From positions 1 to 40,546 of the forward strand of contig CAYSEF010000014.1 of NCBI GenBank assembly GCA_964430105.1: a stretch of 40,546 nt of DNA, given 5' to 3'. The DNA comes from UMGS1696 sp964430105. Its GTDB lineage: Bacteria; Bacillota; Clostridia; Oscillospirales; CAG-272. Below are positions 16,128-23,778 of this stretch, one piece after another. A model generated the notes under the pieces. The model was not told where the DNA came from and ran no database searches. It saw only the letters and a program-made list of their open reading frames with translations. The position numbers were made by a program, and so were the translations under genes. The number at the start of each line of letters is the position of its first letter. Positions within the stretch are counted from its first letter, which is position 1.

Positions 16128-17411
16128 TCAACCCAAGCGCAGAATATCACCGGCTTTAACAGGGAACGGTACTTTTAGACGGAAGTACATCGAAGGGTGT
16201 GGTGCTGATTCAATAGATTTACCTTCACTATCACTCAATGATTCTGCTGAGAATGCACGACCGATTTTTCCGGGGGAGATAAGCTCCACGGTATCCTCAC
16301 GCTTGAGCTTGTTACGTTGAATGAAAAGTGTGTCGTACAAGCCGTCAGAATCTGCTGTGAGAGAATCGTTTACTGCTGTACCTATATATGCTTTTTCACG
16401 AATATATCCAAGCGAGGTTACGGTATTTGCGTTTTCGTGAGGGGGTGTGAAGAAAAATCCTGTGCCATATTCACGATGACTTACTCCACCAAGCTCATTA
16501 GCCCATGCAGGATCAAATTTGTAATTAGCCGGGTCACGACGATATTCATCTATCGCAAGACGATAGGTATTTGTTACGACGGCAGTGTAGTATGCACTCT
16601 TGACACGACCCTCGATTTTGTAACTGGAAATTCCGGATTCTTCAAGCTCGGGAATATGCTCGATCATGCACATATCTTTTGAACTCATGAAGAATGTTTC
16701 ACCGTTTGGCTGCTGTTCTACACTTGCAACGGAAGGTATGTCGGGGCGATTAGCTTCGCTGAGTTCGATCGACATAGGTTCATCAAATTTAACTTCGGAA
16801 TAATTCCATCTGCAAGACTGAGCGCAGGCACCGTGATTTGCGTCACGTCCTGTAAAATAGTTCGACAGAAGGCATCTTCCGCTGTATGCAATGCACATAG
16901 CACCGTGTACAAACGCTTCAAGCTCAAGTGAATCGGGAATATTTTTGCGAATTTCACGGATATCGTTCAGTGTAAGCTCTCTGGCAAGTACAACTCGGCT
17001 GGCTCCAAGCTTATGCCAAGCTATGCAAGCTTGAGCGGAAACAGTGCTGGCCTGAGTTGAGATATGTATTTCGAGCTTAGGTGCGACCTCACGAATCAGC
17101 ATGACAACACCGATATCTGAAACGATAACAGCATCTACACCGATGGATTCGAGAAAGCGCAGATAATCAGCAAGCTCGGAATATTCGTTTGTATGTGGCA
17201 TGACGTTAACTGTTACATAAAGCTTAACATTATGCTCGTGACAGTAACAAACTGCTTTAACAAGCTCATCACGGTCAAAATTGGTTGAAGCGGCACGCAT
17301 ACCGAAATTTTTGCCCGCCAAATAGACAGCATCAGCACCGTAGAGGACAGCGGATGTCAGTTTTTCAAAATTTCCGGCGGGGGAGAGAAGTTCAGCTTTT
17401 TTTCTGCTCAT
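16128..17411 (-). CDS. Peptidase U32 family protein, TrhP/YrrO-like
   Basis: 427 residues from ATG 17411 (MSRKKAELLSPAGNFEKL). The open frame could begin at a TTG at 17444, but the family normally starts right before ELLSPAG. The U32 signature region runs from FVHGAMCIAYSGRCLLSN through GACAQSCRW (about 170-210), with the conserved Cys residues. Members of this group (E. coli TrhP, B. subtilis YrrN/YrrO) make 5-hydroxyuridine at tRNA position 34 rather than cleave peptides, and this is the most likely role, although sequence alone cannot separate it from RlhA-type rRNA hydroxylases. The gene begins 1 nt after the Dabb stop and has no strong Shine-Dalgarno, which suggests coupling. Confidence 0.85.
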   Translation of the reverse strand: MSRKKAELLSPAGNFEKLTSAVLYGADAVYLAGKNFGMRAASTNFDRDELVKAVCYCHEHNVKLYVTVNVMPHTNEYSELADYLRFLESIGVDAVIVSDIGVVMLIREVAPKLEIHISTQASTVSAQACIAWHKLGASRVVLARELTLNDIREIRKNIPDSLELEAFVHGAMCIAYSGRCLLSNYFTGRDANHGACAQSCRWNYSEVKFDEPMSIELSEANRPDIPSVASVEQQPNGETFFMSSKDMCMIEHIPELEESGISSYKIEGRVKSAYYTAVVTNTYRLAIDEYRRDPANYKFDPAWANELGGVSHREYGTGFFFTPPHENANTVTSLGYIREKAYIGTAVNDSLTADSDGLYDTLFIQRNKLKREDTVELISPGKIGRAFSAESLSDSEGKSIESAPHPSMYFRLKVPFPVKAGDILRLG

Positions 17412-17412
17412 A

Positions 17413-17706
17413 TCAGTAATCCAAACACAGACGCGCTTCAACAACGCTTCTTACATAGGTCGCAGCTTCAACGTGGAGAGGATTTGTCTGATAGCCGGCA
17501 AGAGCTTCTTCGGTTTCAAATGTGGAATCAAGCATCATATCGGCATTTGAGGAAGGCAGACGGTCTGTGATTACTTTGAGGTCAATCAAGCCGTCGATTT
17601 TTCCGTTGAGTGCTTCAAGTCTGCGTTTTGCTTCAGCACGAGCGACAGATTTTTCTTCTTCTGTGAAGGATTCTTTAAGTTTCCAAAGGATTATATGTTT
17701 TACCAT
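17413..17706 (-). CDS. Dabb (stress-responsive A/B barrel) domain protein
   Basis: 97 residues, one complete Dabb ferredoxin-like domain: MVKHIILWKLK at the start, IDGLIDLKVITDRLPSSNAD in the middle, and the ending GYQTNPLHVEAATYVRSV that matches the family pattern. These proteins form dimeric barrels; many have unknown roles, and I can assign no substrate. AAAGGA precedes the ATG. It lies between rnj and the U32 gene on the same strand. Confidence 0.85.
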   Translation of the reverse strand: MVKHIILWKLKESFTEEEKSVARAEAKRRLEALNGKIDGLIDLKVITDRLPSSNADMMLDSTFETEEALAGYQTNPLHVEAATYVRSVVEARLCLDY

Positions 17707-17753
17707 TGTGTAGTGTCCTTTCGGGTAGCATAGGTTTGAGAATTAATAAAATC

Positions 17754-17853
17754 NNNNNNNNNNNNNNNNNNNNNNNNNNNNNNNNNNNNNNNNNNNNNNN
17801 NNNNNNNNNNNNNNNNNNNNNNNNNNNNNNNNNNNNNNNNNNNNNNNNNNNNN
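17754..17853. other. Assembly gap of 100 N between rnj and the Dabb gene
   Basis: The 10 bases before the gap (TAATAAAATC, 17744-17753) are identical to the 10 bases after it (17854-17863). The contigs may therefore simply overlap. If so the real distance between rnj and the Dabb gene is about 72 nt rather than 182. No coding sequence or terminator is evident in the flanks. Confidence 0.9.
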
Positions 17854-17888
17854 TAATAAAATCGAATTTATCATTAAAAGCACAAGGC

Positions 17889-19559
17889 TTATACGTTCAT
17901 AATGACAGGAAGAATCATAGGTTTACGCTTTGTTTTGGAATACAGATACTTTGAGAGTGCATCCTTGACATTGGTTTTCATCTGAGTCCATTCAGTTACA
18001 CCTGAGTCAAGTGTATCGCACAATACGCCGCGCACGAGTTCACGGACGTTATCCATAAGTTCTTCGCTTTCACGCACATATACAAATCCACGAGAAATGA
18101 GGTCGGGACCGGAAATAATGGTCTGTTCATCTATATCGACTGTTGCAACAACAACGATAAGACCATCCTGAGCGAGGTGTCTGCGGTCACGGAGAACTAT
18201 ATTACCTACATCGCCAACTCCATAACCATCGACAAGCATTCTGCCGGACGGAACAGTGCCGTTTTTCTTTGCAGAATCACGTGACAGCTCAAGCACCTGA
18301 CCGATATCCATGATAAAAATGTTCTTCGCATCCATGCCCATATATTCTGCAAGCTCTTTGTGCTGCATCAGGTGATGATATTCACCGTGGATAGGCATAA
18401 AATATTTTGGCTTTGTGAGTGCATGAATAAGCTTCAGTTCTTCCTGGCAAGCATGGCCGGATACATGAACAACAGCTTCATCGTGATATACGTGCACACC
18501 TTTTTTGTACATTTCGTTAATGATACGAGAAACAAGCTTTTCGTTGCCGGGGATAGCGTGAGATGAAAGAACTACGAGATCGTTCGGTGTAAGCTCAACC
18601 TGCGAATGATCGGAAAACGCCATACGATACAGAGCGGACATAGGCTCACCCTGTGAACCGGTTGTGATTATAGTAAGCTGTTCGTTGGGATAGCGGTTTA
18701 TATCTGAAATATCGATAAGCGCACCGTCGGGAACTTCCATATAGCCAAGGCGAACTGCCGCACTGATTACATTGATCATGCTGCGACCTGTGACAGCGAC
18801 TTTACGACCGAATTTTACACTGGAATTGATGATTTGCTGTACACGGTGTACATTTGACGAGAATGTTGCGATAACGATACGTCGTGTAGGATTCGTCATG
18901 AAAATATGATCAAGTGATGCGCCGACCTTGCGTTCAGACGGAGTGAAGCCGGGGTGATCTACATTTGTACTTTCGCACATCAGGAGAAGAATTCCTTCTT
19001 TTCCGTATTCACCAATGCGTGTGAGGTCCATCATTTCGCCACTTACAGGAGAAACGTCAAGTTTGAAGTCACCCGAATGGAGGATAACGCCTTCAGGAGT
19101 GCGTACAGCTATCATACATGAGTCTGCGATAGAGTGATTTGCATGAATGAATTCGCACTTGAACACACCGAGCTTGATTATTGCGCCTGCTTCGACAGTG
19201 ACCAGAGTACGTTCTCCGAGAAGCTTATGTTCAGCGAGCTTGCTTTCGAGAATACCGAGTGTAAGACGTGTGCCATAAACGGGTACATTGATAAGCTTAA
19301 GAAGGTATGGCAGAGCGCCTATATGGTCTTCGTGGCCATGAGTAATGAGGATACCGCGTATCTTGTCTACATTTTTTTCGAGGTAAGTGAAATCCGGTAT
19401 AACGAGATCAACGCCGAGCATATCTTCGTCCGGAAAAGCAAGACCGCAGTCGATAACGATCATGTCATTTTCGTATTCGATTACAGCAAGATTCTTACCG
19501 ATTTCGTTAAGTCCGCCGAGCATCATTACGCGAACCTTGCTGTGTTGCTTTTTAGCCAT
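17889..19559 (-). CDS. rnj: Ribonuclease J
   Basis: 556-residue metallo-beta-lactamase/beta-CASP ribonuclease with 5'-3' exonuclease and endonuclease activity, a main mRNA decay and rRNA maturation enzyme of Firmicutes. The zinc site is in ITHGHEDHIGALPYLL (about 73-88), with HSGDFKLD, the beta-CASP segment GSQGEPMSAL, and HVSGHACQEE and PIHGEYHHL motifs further on. The length is that of RNase J1. AAAGGAAC precedes the ATG. A promoter and a roughly 300-nt structured RNA lie upstream on the same strand, so transcription may pass through that RNA into this gene. Confidence 0.95.
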   Translation of the reverse strand: MAKKQHSKVRVMMLGGLNEIGKNLAVIEYENDMIVIDCGLAFPDEDMLGVDLVIPDFTYLEKNVDKIRGILITHGHEDHIGALPYLLKLINVPVYGTRLTLGILESKLAEHKLLGERTLVTVEAGAIIKLGVFKCEFIHANHSIADSCMIAVRTPEGVILHSGDFKLDVSPVSGEMMDLTRIGEYGKEGILLLMCESTNVDHPGFTPSERKVGASLDHIFMTNPTRRIVIATFSSNVHRVQQIINSSVKFGRKVAVTGRSMINVISAAVRLGYMEVPDGALIDISDINRYPNEQLTIITTGSQGEPMSALYRMAFSDHSQVELTPNDLVVLSSHAIPGNEKLVSRIINEMYKKGVHVYHDEAVVHVSGHACQEELKLIHALTKPKYFMPIHGEYHHLMQHKELAEYMGMDAKNIFIMDIGQVLELSRDSAKKNGTVPSGRMLVDGYGVGDVGNIVLRDRRHLAQDGLIVVVATVDIDEQTIISGPDLISRGFVYVRESEELMDNVRELVRGVLCDTLDSGVTEWTQMKTNVKDALSKYLYSKTKRKPMILPVIMNV

Positions 19560-19679
19560 ATAAGTTCCTTTCTGAATTGTAGTTTCGATTGTAATAATTT
19601 TGATTCAAATAAACGATATGTAGCTATTTTGTACAGTAACTTATCATAAAACGCAGAAAAAACGGTATCCGCGTATAAA

Positions 19680-19986
19680 AATAAATAGCCTAAGCCGATG
19701 GTTCTCTGCTGCCATGACCGTACCTTGGTTTTTGCAACAGAGAAAAGAACTCGCTGTGAACGCACTGAAACGAGTTATAGCAACACCGAGCATCTCCACC
19801 ACGAGAACAGTTTGCTATTGCCTACGTTCGCAGTCGGATATCAACGTGATGAGTAATATCCACAGTAATTTCCCGAAGGCGGCGGGCTGTACAGCGGAAA
19901 CATCGCGTATTTATTTTACAAAACGAATCCACCGACCTGACTGCGTTACATACGAGACACTGCAGTCATCGGCGACAAATTAAGCT
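19680..19986 (-). ncRNA. Structured RNA upstream of rnj, family not recognised
   Basis: A transcript from the promoter at 19993-20021 would fold into a closed multi-helix structure. The helices seen are 19967-19973 with 19694-19700 (GCCGATG/CATCGGC, closing the whole), 19962-19967 with 19939-19944 (GACTGC/GCAGTC), 19856-19861 with 19836-19841 (GGATAT/ATATCC), 19812-19818 with 19777-19783 (ATAGCAA/TTGCTAT), 19771-19776 with 19748-19753 (AACTCG/CGAGTT) and 19734-19742 with 19704-19712 (CTCTGTTGC/GCAGCAGAG, one G-U). A U-rich stretch follows the closing helix. It lacks features of RNase P RNA, SRP RNA and tmRNA that I would recognise. It is either a separate RNA or a long rnj leader. There is no plausible protein in it. 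Confidence 0.6.
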
Positions 19987-19992
19987 ATCTAT

Positions 19993-20021
19993 ATTATACA
20001 CCAACATTAAAGAATAGTCAA
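19993..20021 (-). promoter_or_regulatory. Promoter of the structured RNA (and possibly rnj)
   Basis: Minus-strand TTGACT (20021-20016), 17 nt, TATAAT (19998-19993), a near-perfect vegetative promoter. The -35 hexamer lies in the 55-nt sequence that is repeated on the other side of the assembly gap. Confidence 0.8.
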
Positions 20022-20053
20022 GTGCACCCGCATTGTTGAGATACAAAATTGAA
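19999..20053. repeat. 55-nt direct repeat, left copy, bordering the second gap
   Basis: Bases 19999-20053 are identical to 20154-20208, with exactly the 100-N gap between them. This is most simply a contig-end overlap that was not merged; a true tandem duplication is the alternative. Confidence 0.9.
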
Positions 20054-20153
20054 NNNNNNNNNNNNNNNNNNNNNNNNNNNNNNNNNNNNNNNNNNNNNNN
20101 NNNNNNNNNNNNNNNNNNNNNNNNNNNNNNNNNNNNNNNNNNNNNNNNNNNNN
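20054..20153. other. Assembly gap of 100 N
   Basis: Standard-length gap flanked by two identical 55-nt sequences. If it is an overlap artefact, the sequence is continuous from 20053 to 20209 and nothing is missing. Confidence 0.9.
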
Positions 20154-20208
20154 CACCAACATTAAAGAATAGTCAAGTGCACCCGCATTGTTGAGATACA
20201 AAATTGAA
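20154..20208. repeat. 55-nt direct repeat, right copy, bordering the second gap
   Basis: Second copy of the sequence at 19999-20053. It holds the same TTGACT hexamer but lacks the adjoining TATAAT, so it would not be a second promoter. Confidence 0.9.
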
Positions 20209-20255
20209 TTGGAAGCAGAAGCAGACGCAATGGGCATATTTCCCTATTATACTGT

Positions 20256-20537
20256 TTAGTTTAGACCAATTATCAATGCGATAGTGCCTATTATTGCTGA
20301 TGACGATGCTGCACCTAAAGCAAATGCTGCCGCACGTCCTATCAAATGCTCCTTTTTTCGTGGAGCAAAGTAATCGCAGGCATCACGAACTATTCTGTCA
20401 GCTTCAGTGGCAAGGTCAGGTGCTGTATTATGTCCGTTTTCGGGAATGTCCTTGCGGAGAATCAGGTATACCTCCTCAAAATATTTTCCGCCGGGATTTT
20501 TCATATAATATATTCTTTTTTGACAGCCTCGCAACAT
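20256..20537 (-). CDS. Small predicted membrane protein, function unknown
   Basis: 93 residues. The N-terminal half (MLRGCQKRIYYMKN, then YFEEVYLILRKD) is basic and soluble; a central acidic stretch (TAPDLATEADRIVRDACDYF) follows; the C-terminal 25 residues (AAAFALGAASSSAIIGTIAL) form one membrane helix, with only two or three residues behind it. It would sit as a tail-anchored protein with its N-terminus in the cytosol. CGGAGA precedes the ATG and a promoter lies upstream, divergent from abrB. I recall similar short proteins in other Clostridia but know no function for them. Confidence 0.7.
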   Translation of the reverse strand: MLRGCQKRIYYMKNPGGKYFEEVYLILRKDIPENGHNTAPDLATEADRIVRDACDYFAPRKKEHLIGRAAAFALGAASSSAIIGTIALIIGLN

Positions 20538-20579
20538 TTTTTTCTCCGTTCAAATGTTATTTTATTGAATTATCGCCGT

Positions 20580-20608
20580 AATATACTTGTGTTATACACT
20601 TGTCTGAA
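20580..20608 (-). promoter_or_regulatory. Possible promoter of the small membrane protein gene
   Basis: Minus-strand TTCAGA (20608-20603), 17 nt, TATATT (20585-20580), about 43 nt before the start codon. The -35 is weak. Confidence 0.45.
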
Positions 20609-20743
20609 TTATTATTTAGTCGCTTTATAAACTGTATCGACATTTTCAGACTTTATTCAAGCCACTTTTTTGAACTAAATACAGGTTTTGGTTATTCTTT
20701 ATTTTATTTTATGAAAAACTAACAAAATTTGTAAATTAACCTA

Positions 20744-20772
20744 TTGACAAGCCGAAAATTGTATGTTACAAT
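20744..20772 (+). promoter_or_regulatory. Promoter of abrB
   Basis: TTGACA (20744-20749), 17 nt, TACAAT (20767-20772), leaving a leader of about 80 nt. The region 20610-20740 between the two divergent promoters is AT-rich and shows nothing further. Confidence 0.8.
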
Positions 20773-20858
20773 AAATTCACAGTAAACGCTGTCAGAAAAA
20801 AGAGAAGAGTTTTTTCAGATCAGCTTGAATTAAAAATATCATTAGGAGAGATTGCATT

Positions 20859-21107
20859 ATGAAATCACTTGGAATCGTTCGTAAGGTTGACGAACTCGGA
20901 AGAATCGTGCTTCCTATCGAAACTAGAAAGCGTCTTGGACTCGGAGCTAAGGATCCGGTTGAAATTTTCGTTGAAAAGGACAGAGTTGTGCTTAAAAAGT
21001 ACGAGCCTGCTTGTATCTTTTGTGGAGATGCAGACGATATTATAATCTATAAGGACAAGAGAATTTGCAAGTCCTGCCTTGAAGAAATGAAGAAGACCGA
21101 GCTGTAA
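20859..21107 (+). CDS. abrB: AbrB family transition-state regulator
   Basis: 82-residue DNA-binding protein. The N-terminal SpoVT/AbrB swapped-hairpin domain is MKSLGIVRKVDELGRIVLPI through VEIFVEKDRVVLKKYEPA (residues 1-50). The C-terminal part has a four-Cys zinc-ribbon pattern, CIFC (about 52-55) and CKSC (about 72-75), common in clostridial AbrB proteins instead of the Bacillus multimerisation domain. Such proteins repress stationary-phase and sporulation genes during growth. AGGAGAG lies before the ATG. The gene has its own promoter and a terminator-like hairpin after it. Confidence 0.93.
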   Translation: MKSLGIVRKVDELGRIVLPIETRKRLGLGAKDPVEIFVEKDRVVLKKYEPACIFCGDADDIIIYKDKRICKSCLEEMKKTEL

Positions 21108-21128
21108 TTCCACAGTCTATCCTACGTA

Positions 21129-21183
21129 AAAAAGAAGCCGTGTATTCCGATGGTTATGGATGCACGGCTTCATTTGCTTTTGT
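21129..21183 (+). terminator. Terminator of abrB
   Basis: GAAGCCGTG (21135-21143) pairs with CACGGCTTC (21164-21172), followed by ATTTGCTTTT. Confidence 0.7.
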
Positions 21184-21325
21184 GCGTTGCCAATATATGG
21201 CATATTGGATAGATTGTTCGTGAAATAAAAAGTACGCAAGATTAACAATTTATACAGTAAACTAAATTGTTTGTAACGCAATAGAGCAACAATATAATTA
21301 GCAAAATAAATTATTTGTAAATCAA

Positions 21326-21380
21326 AAAAGCGTGTTGCAAATTACATGGAAAATGTAAATGCGACACGCTTTTTTTTATT
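21326..21380. terminator. Terminator of thrS
   Basis: AAAAAGCGTGTTGCA pairs with TGCGACACGCTTTTT around an inner ATTACAT/ATGTAAAT stem, with T/A-runs on both sides. It serves the minus-strand thrS. The stretch 21185-21325 between the two terminators holds no gene; it contains AGTAAACTAAATTGTTTGT near 21256, which only loosely resembles the fabH dyad. Confidence 0.8.
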
Positions 21381-21388
21381 TGAAAATG

Positions 21389-23317
21389 TTATCTTGCTTT
21401 GGTTGCAATTTCCAGAAGTGCCTTTGCGATAAATTCATCGGTAGGCATTGCACCCTGGTCTTCACCACCACGAGTACGAACTGAAACTGTACCGTTCTGT
21501 CTGTCTCTTTCGCCAACTACGAGCATATAAGGAGTCTTTGCGAGCTGAGCCTGACGGATCTTATAGCGCATAGTTTCGTTTGATGTATCACAGTGAACTT
21601 TAATTCCGGCATCAGAAAGCTTTGCGGTAACTTCTTCTGCGTATTCGTTGAAATCATTGCCGATCGGAATAACTTCGACCTGAAGCGGAGCAAGCCACAT
21701 CGGGAACGCACCTGCATACTTTTCGATAAGGAGTGCAAGAGTACGTTCGTAGCAACCCATCGATGTGCGGTGGATGATGTAGGGGAGCTTCTGAGAGTTG
21801 TCGGAGTCTGTGTAATACATACCGAACTTTTCAGCGAGAAGCATATCAATCTGAATGGTGATAAGGGTATCTTCCTTACCGAATACATTCTTGATCTGGA
21901 TGTCAAGCTTAGGACCGTAGAAAGCTGCTTCGTCGATACCGATCTTGTAATCAATACCGAGGTTGTCAAGGATTTTCTTCATGACACCCTGAGCTTCTTC
22001 CCACTGTTCGGGAGTACCTTCATACTTTTCAGTGTTGTTGGGATCCCACTGTGAGAAGCGGAATGTGCAGTCTTCGAGAAGTCCGAGAGTATCAAGACAG
22101 TATTTTGCAAGCTCGAAGCAACCCTTGAATTCTTCTTCAAGCTGATCGGGACGAAGTACGAGGTGACCTTCGGAAATGGTGAACTGACGAACACGAATAA
22201 GACCGTGCATTTCACCTGAATCTTCGTTACGGAAAAGGGTAGATGTTTCGCCATAACGGAGAGGAAGCTCACGATAAGAACGCTTCTTAGTCAGATATGC
22301 CTGATACTGGAACGGGCAGGTCATTGGACGAAGTGCAAAGCATTCCTTTGTTTCGTCATGAGGATCGCCGAGAATGAACATACCATCGAGGTAGTGATCC
22401 CAGTGACCGGAAATTTTGTAAAGATCACGCTTAGCCATGAGAGGAGTCTTTGTACGGAGATATCCGCGCTTTTCTTCTTCATCTTCAATCCATCTCTGGA
22501 GTTTTTGGATGATAGCAGTGCCTTTTGGCAGAAGTATAGGCAGACCCTGACCGATAACATCAACTGTGGTGAACAGTTCGAGTTCACGTCCGAGCTTGTT
22601 GTGGTCGCGCTTACGAGCTTCTTCAACCTGTTCGAGATATGCCTTGAGAGCATCCTTAGCCGGGAATGCAGTACCATAGATTCTCTGGAGCATCTTCTTG
22701 TTGGAATCGCCTCTCCAGTATGCACCTGTGCACTGAGTAAGCTTGAAGGCCTTTATAGCACCGGTGGAGAAGAGGTGAGGACCTGCACAAAGATCAGTGA
22801 AATCATTCATTTTGTAGAAGGAAATGACAGCATCTTCAGGGAGATCGTTGATAAGCTCAACCTTGTAAGGCTCATCCTTCATCAGCTCAAGAGCTTCTGA
22901 GCGAGGAAGAGTGAAGCGTTCCATTTTAGCATTTTCCTTAACTACCTTCTTCATTTCAGCTTCGATTTTTTCGAGAATTTCGGGAGTGAAGGTGATTTCA
23001 GAATCAAAATCGTAATAGAAGCCGTTTTCGATTGCAGGACCGATAGTCAGCTTTGCTTCAGGATAGAGTCTTTTAACAGCGGCTGCGAGGACATGAGATG
23101 CGGTGTGACGGAAAACATTTGCGCCTTCTTCGTCAGCAAAGGTGAGAAGCTCAACTTCAGCATCAGCATCGATAGTTGTGGTGAGGTCGCATACAACGCC
23201 GTTTACTTTGCAGGCAAGAGTTTCACGAGAAGTAAGTTCAGCGGCACGAGCAGCATCATAGGCTGTGGTTGGCGCATCGAACTGCATTACTTTTTCGCCA
23301 AATTTTACGTTAAACAT
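21389..23317 (-). CDS. thrS: Threonine-tRNA ligase
   Basis: 642-residue class II aminoacyl-tRNA synthetase. Domains: TGS (1 to about 60), editing/SAD domain with HTASH and CAGPH metal-site motifs (about 70-220), and the catalytic core with motif 2 FRNEDSGEMHGLIRVRQF and motif 3 MGCYERTLALLIE, including the zinc ligand Cys of RPMTCPFQY. The anticodon-binding domain ends the protein. The frame is open to 23434, but those extra 39 codons lie in the T-box leader; ATG 23317 has GGAGGG 8 nt upstream and begins MFNVKFGEKV, so I take it as the start. Regulated by a T-box riboswitch. Confidence 0.97.
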   Translation of the reverse strand: MFNVKFGEKVMQFDAPTTAYDAARAAELTSRETLACKVNGVVCDLTTTIDADAEVELLTFADEEGANVFRHTASHVLAAAVKRLYPEAKLTIGPAIENGFYYDFDSEITFTPEILEKIEAEMKKVVKENAKMERFTLPRSEALELMKDEPYKVELINDLPEDAVISFYKMNDFTDLCAGPHLFSTGAIKAFKLTQCTGAYWRGDSNKKMLQRIYGTAFPAKDALKAYLEQVEEARKRDHNKLGRELELFTTVDVIGQGLPILLPKGTAIIQKLQRWIEDEEEKRGYLRTKTPLMAKRDLYKISGHWDHYLDGMFILGDPHDETKECFALRPMTCPFQYQAYLTKKRSYRELPLRYGETSTLFRNEDSGEMHGLIRVRQFTISEGHLVLRPDQLEEEFKGCFELAKYCLDTLGLLEDCTFRFSQWDPNNTEKYEGTPEQWEEAQGVMKKILDNLGIDYKIGIDEAAFYGPKLDIQIKNVFGKEDTLITIQIDMLLAEKFGMYYTDSDNSQKLPYIIHRTSMGCYERTLALLIEKYAGAFPMWLAPLQVEVIPIGNDFNEYAEEVTAKLSDAGIKVHCDTSNETMRYKIRQAQLAKTPYMLVVGERDRQNGTVSVRTRGGEDQGAMPTDEFIAKALLEIATKAR

Positions 23318-23577
23318 GAGGAAATCCCTCCGTTCGGAGTATTTGTACAACGGTTTTGTGGTAAAAACAAAAAAAGCCGCGGTACAGAAAAATTTCTGTC
23401 GGGGTGCAGATTTGCTGAAATACAGCAGACCCACACGGTTCCACCCGAGCTTTTAACTCATTGATATTGTATTATTAAGCCGTTTTATTCGGCAGGGTGG
23501 TATCGCAGGCAGGTTCGAGGAAACTTTTCAGCAACCGTTTCTCTCTGTGCGGGAATCACTGCAAGGACTAATCCCAT
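23318..23577 (-). promoter_or_regulatory. T-box riboswitch of thrS
   Basis: The roughly 260-nt leader has the conserved T-box core GGGTGGAACCG (23446-23436), which pairs with the acceptor end of uncharged tRNA. The proposed terminator stem ends before T7 at 23375-23369. A Stem I region with AGAGAGAAACGGTTGCTG (about 23547-23530) fits the usual AGAGAG...GCTG pattern. The threonine codon ACC at 23501-23499, in GATACCACC, is a plausible specifier. Uncharged tRNA-Thr would favour the antiterminator and turn on thrS. Confidence 0.88.
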
Positions 23578-23583
23578 AAATAA

Positions 23584-23612
23584 ATTATAGCAGAGTTTTT
23601 TCACATTGTCAA
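23584..23612 (-). promoter_or_regulatory. Promoter of the thrS T-box transcript
   Basis: Minus-strand TTGACA (23612-23607), exactly 17 nt, TATAAT (23589-23584): full match to the vegetative consensus. Confidence 0.88.
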
Positions 23613-23677
23613 GTAAAATTTGTGTTCAATTTTTTTGAAAACTGTACTGTGTTCATTACAAATTCACTTAATTCCTC

Positions 23678-23705
23678 TTGACATATCTTGAGTTTGCGAT
23701 ATAAT
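23678..23705 (+). promoter_or_regulatory. Promoter of the Gfo/Idh/MocA oxidoreductase gene
   Basis: TTGACA (23678-23683), 16 nt, TATAAT (23700-23705). It leaves a leader of about 130 nt. Confidence 0.8.
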
Positions 23706-23739
23706 TATAAACGGATGGGTATGCATCCTTGAAATTAAA

Positions 23740-23778
23740 TGACTTATTCGTTTTGATAGTACAGTTTACAATAAGTCA
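23740..23778 (+). repeat. 9-bp hairpin in the oxidoreductase leader
   Basis: TGACTTATT (23740-23748) and AATAAGTCA (23770-23778) are perfect reverse complements around a 21-nt loop. No T-run follows. A second small hairpin, CACC-TGTT-GGTG, lies at about 23811-23822, near the start codon. Confidence 0.5.

Noticed and set aside
19714..19983. 89-residue open frame on the plus strand in the rnj upstream region
   Set aside because: It is the antisense of the structured RNA, lacks a Shine-Dalgarno sequence and has no protein-like pattern.
20007..20237. Open frame reading through the N-run on the minus strand
   Set aside because: It contains the gap and the repeated 55-mer, has no ribosome binding site of note and overlaps the promoter of the structured RNA.
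21250..21275. Second copy of the fabH dyad (AGTAAACTAAATTGTTTGT)
   Set aside because: One arm differs, the spacing differs, and it lies between two terminators with no promoter nearby.
23318..23434. N-terminal extension of the thrS frame
   Set aside because: The extra 39 codons lie in the T-box leader, include its terminator and are unlike any ThrRS N-terminus.
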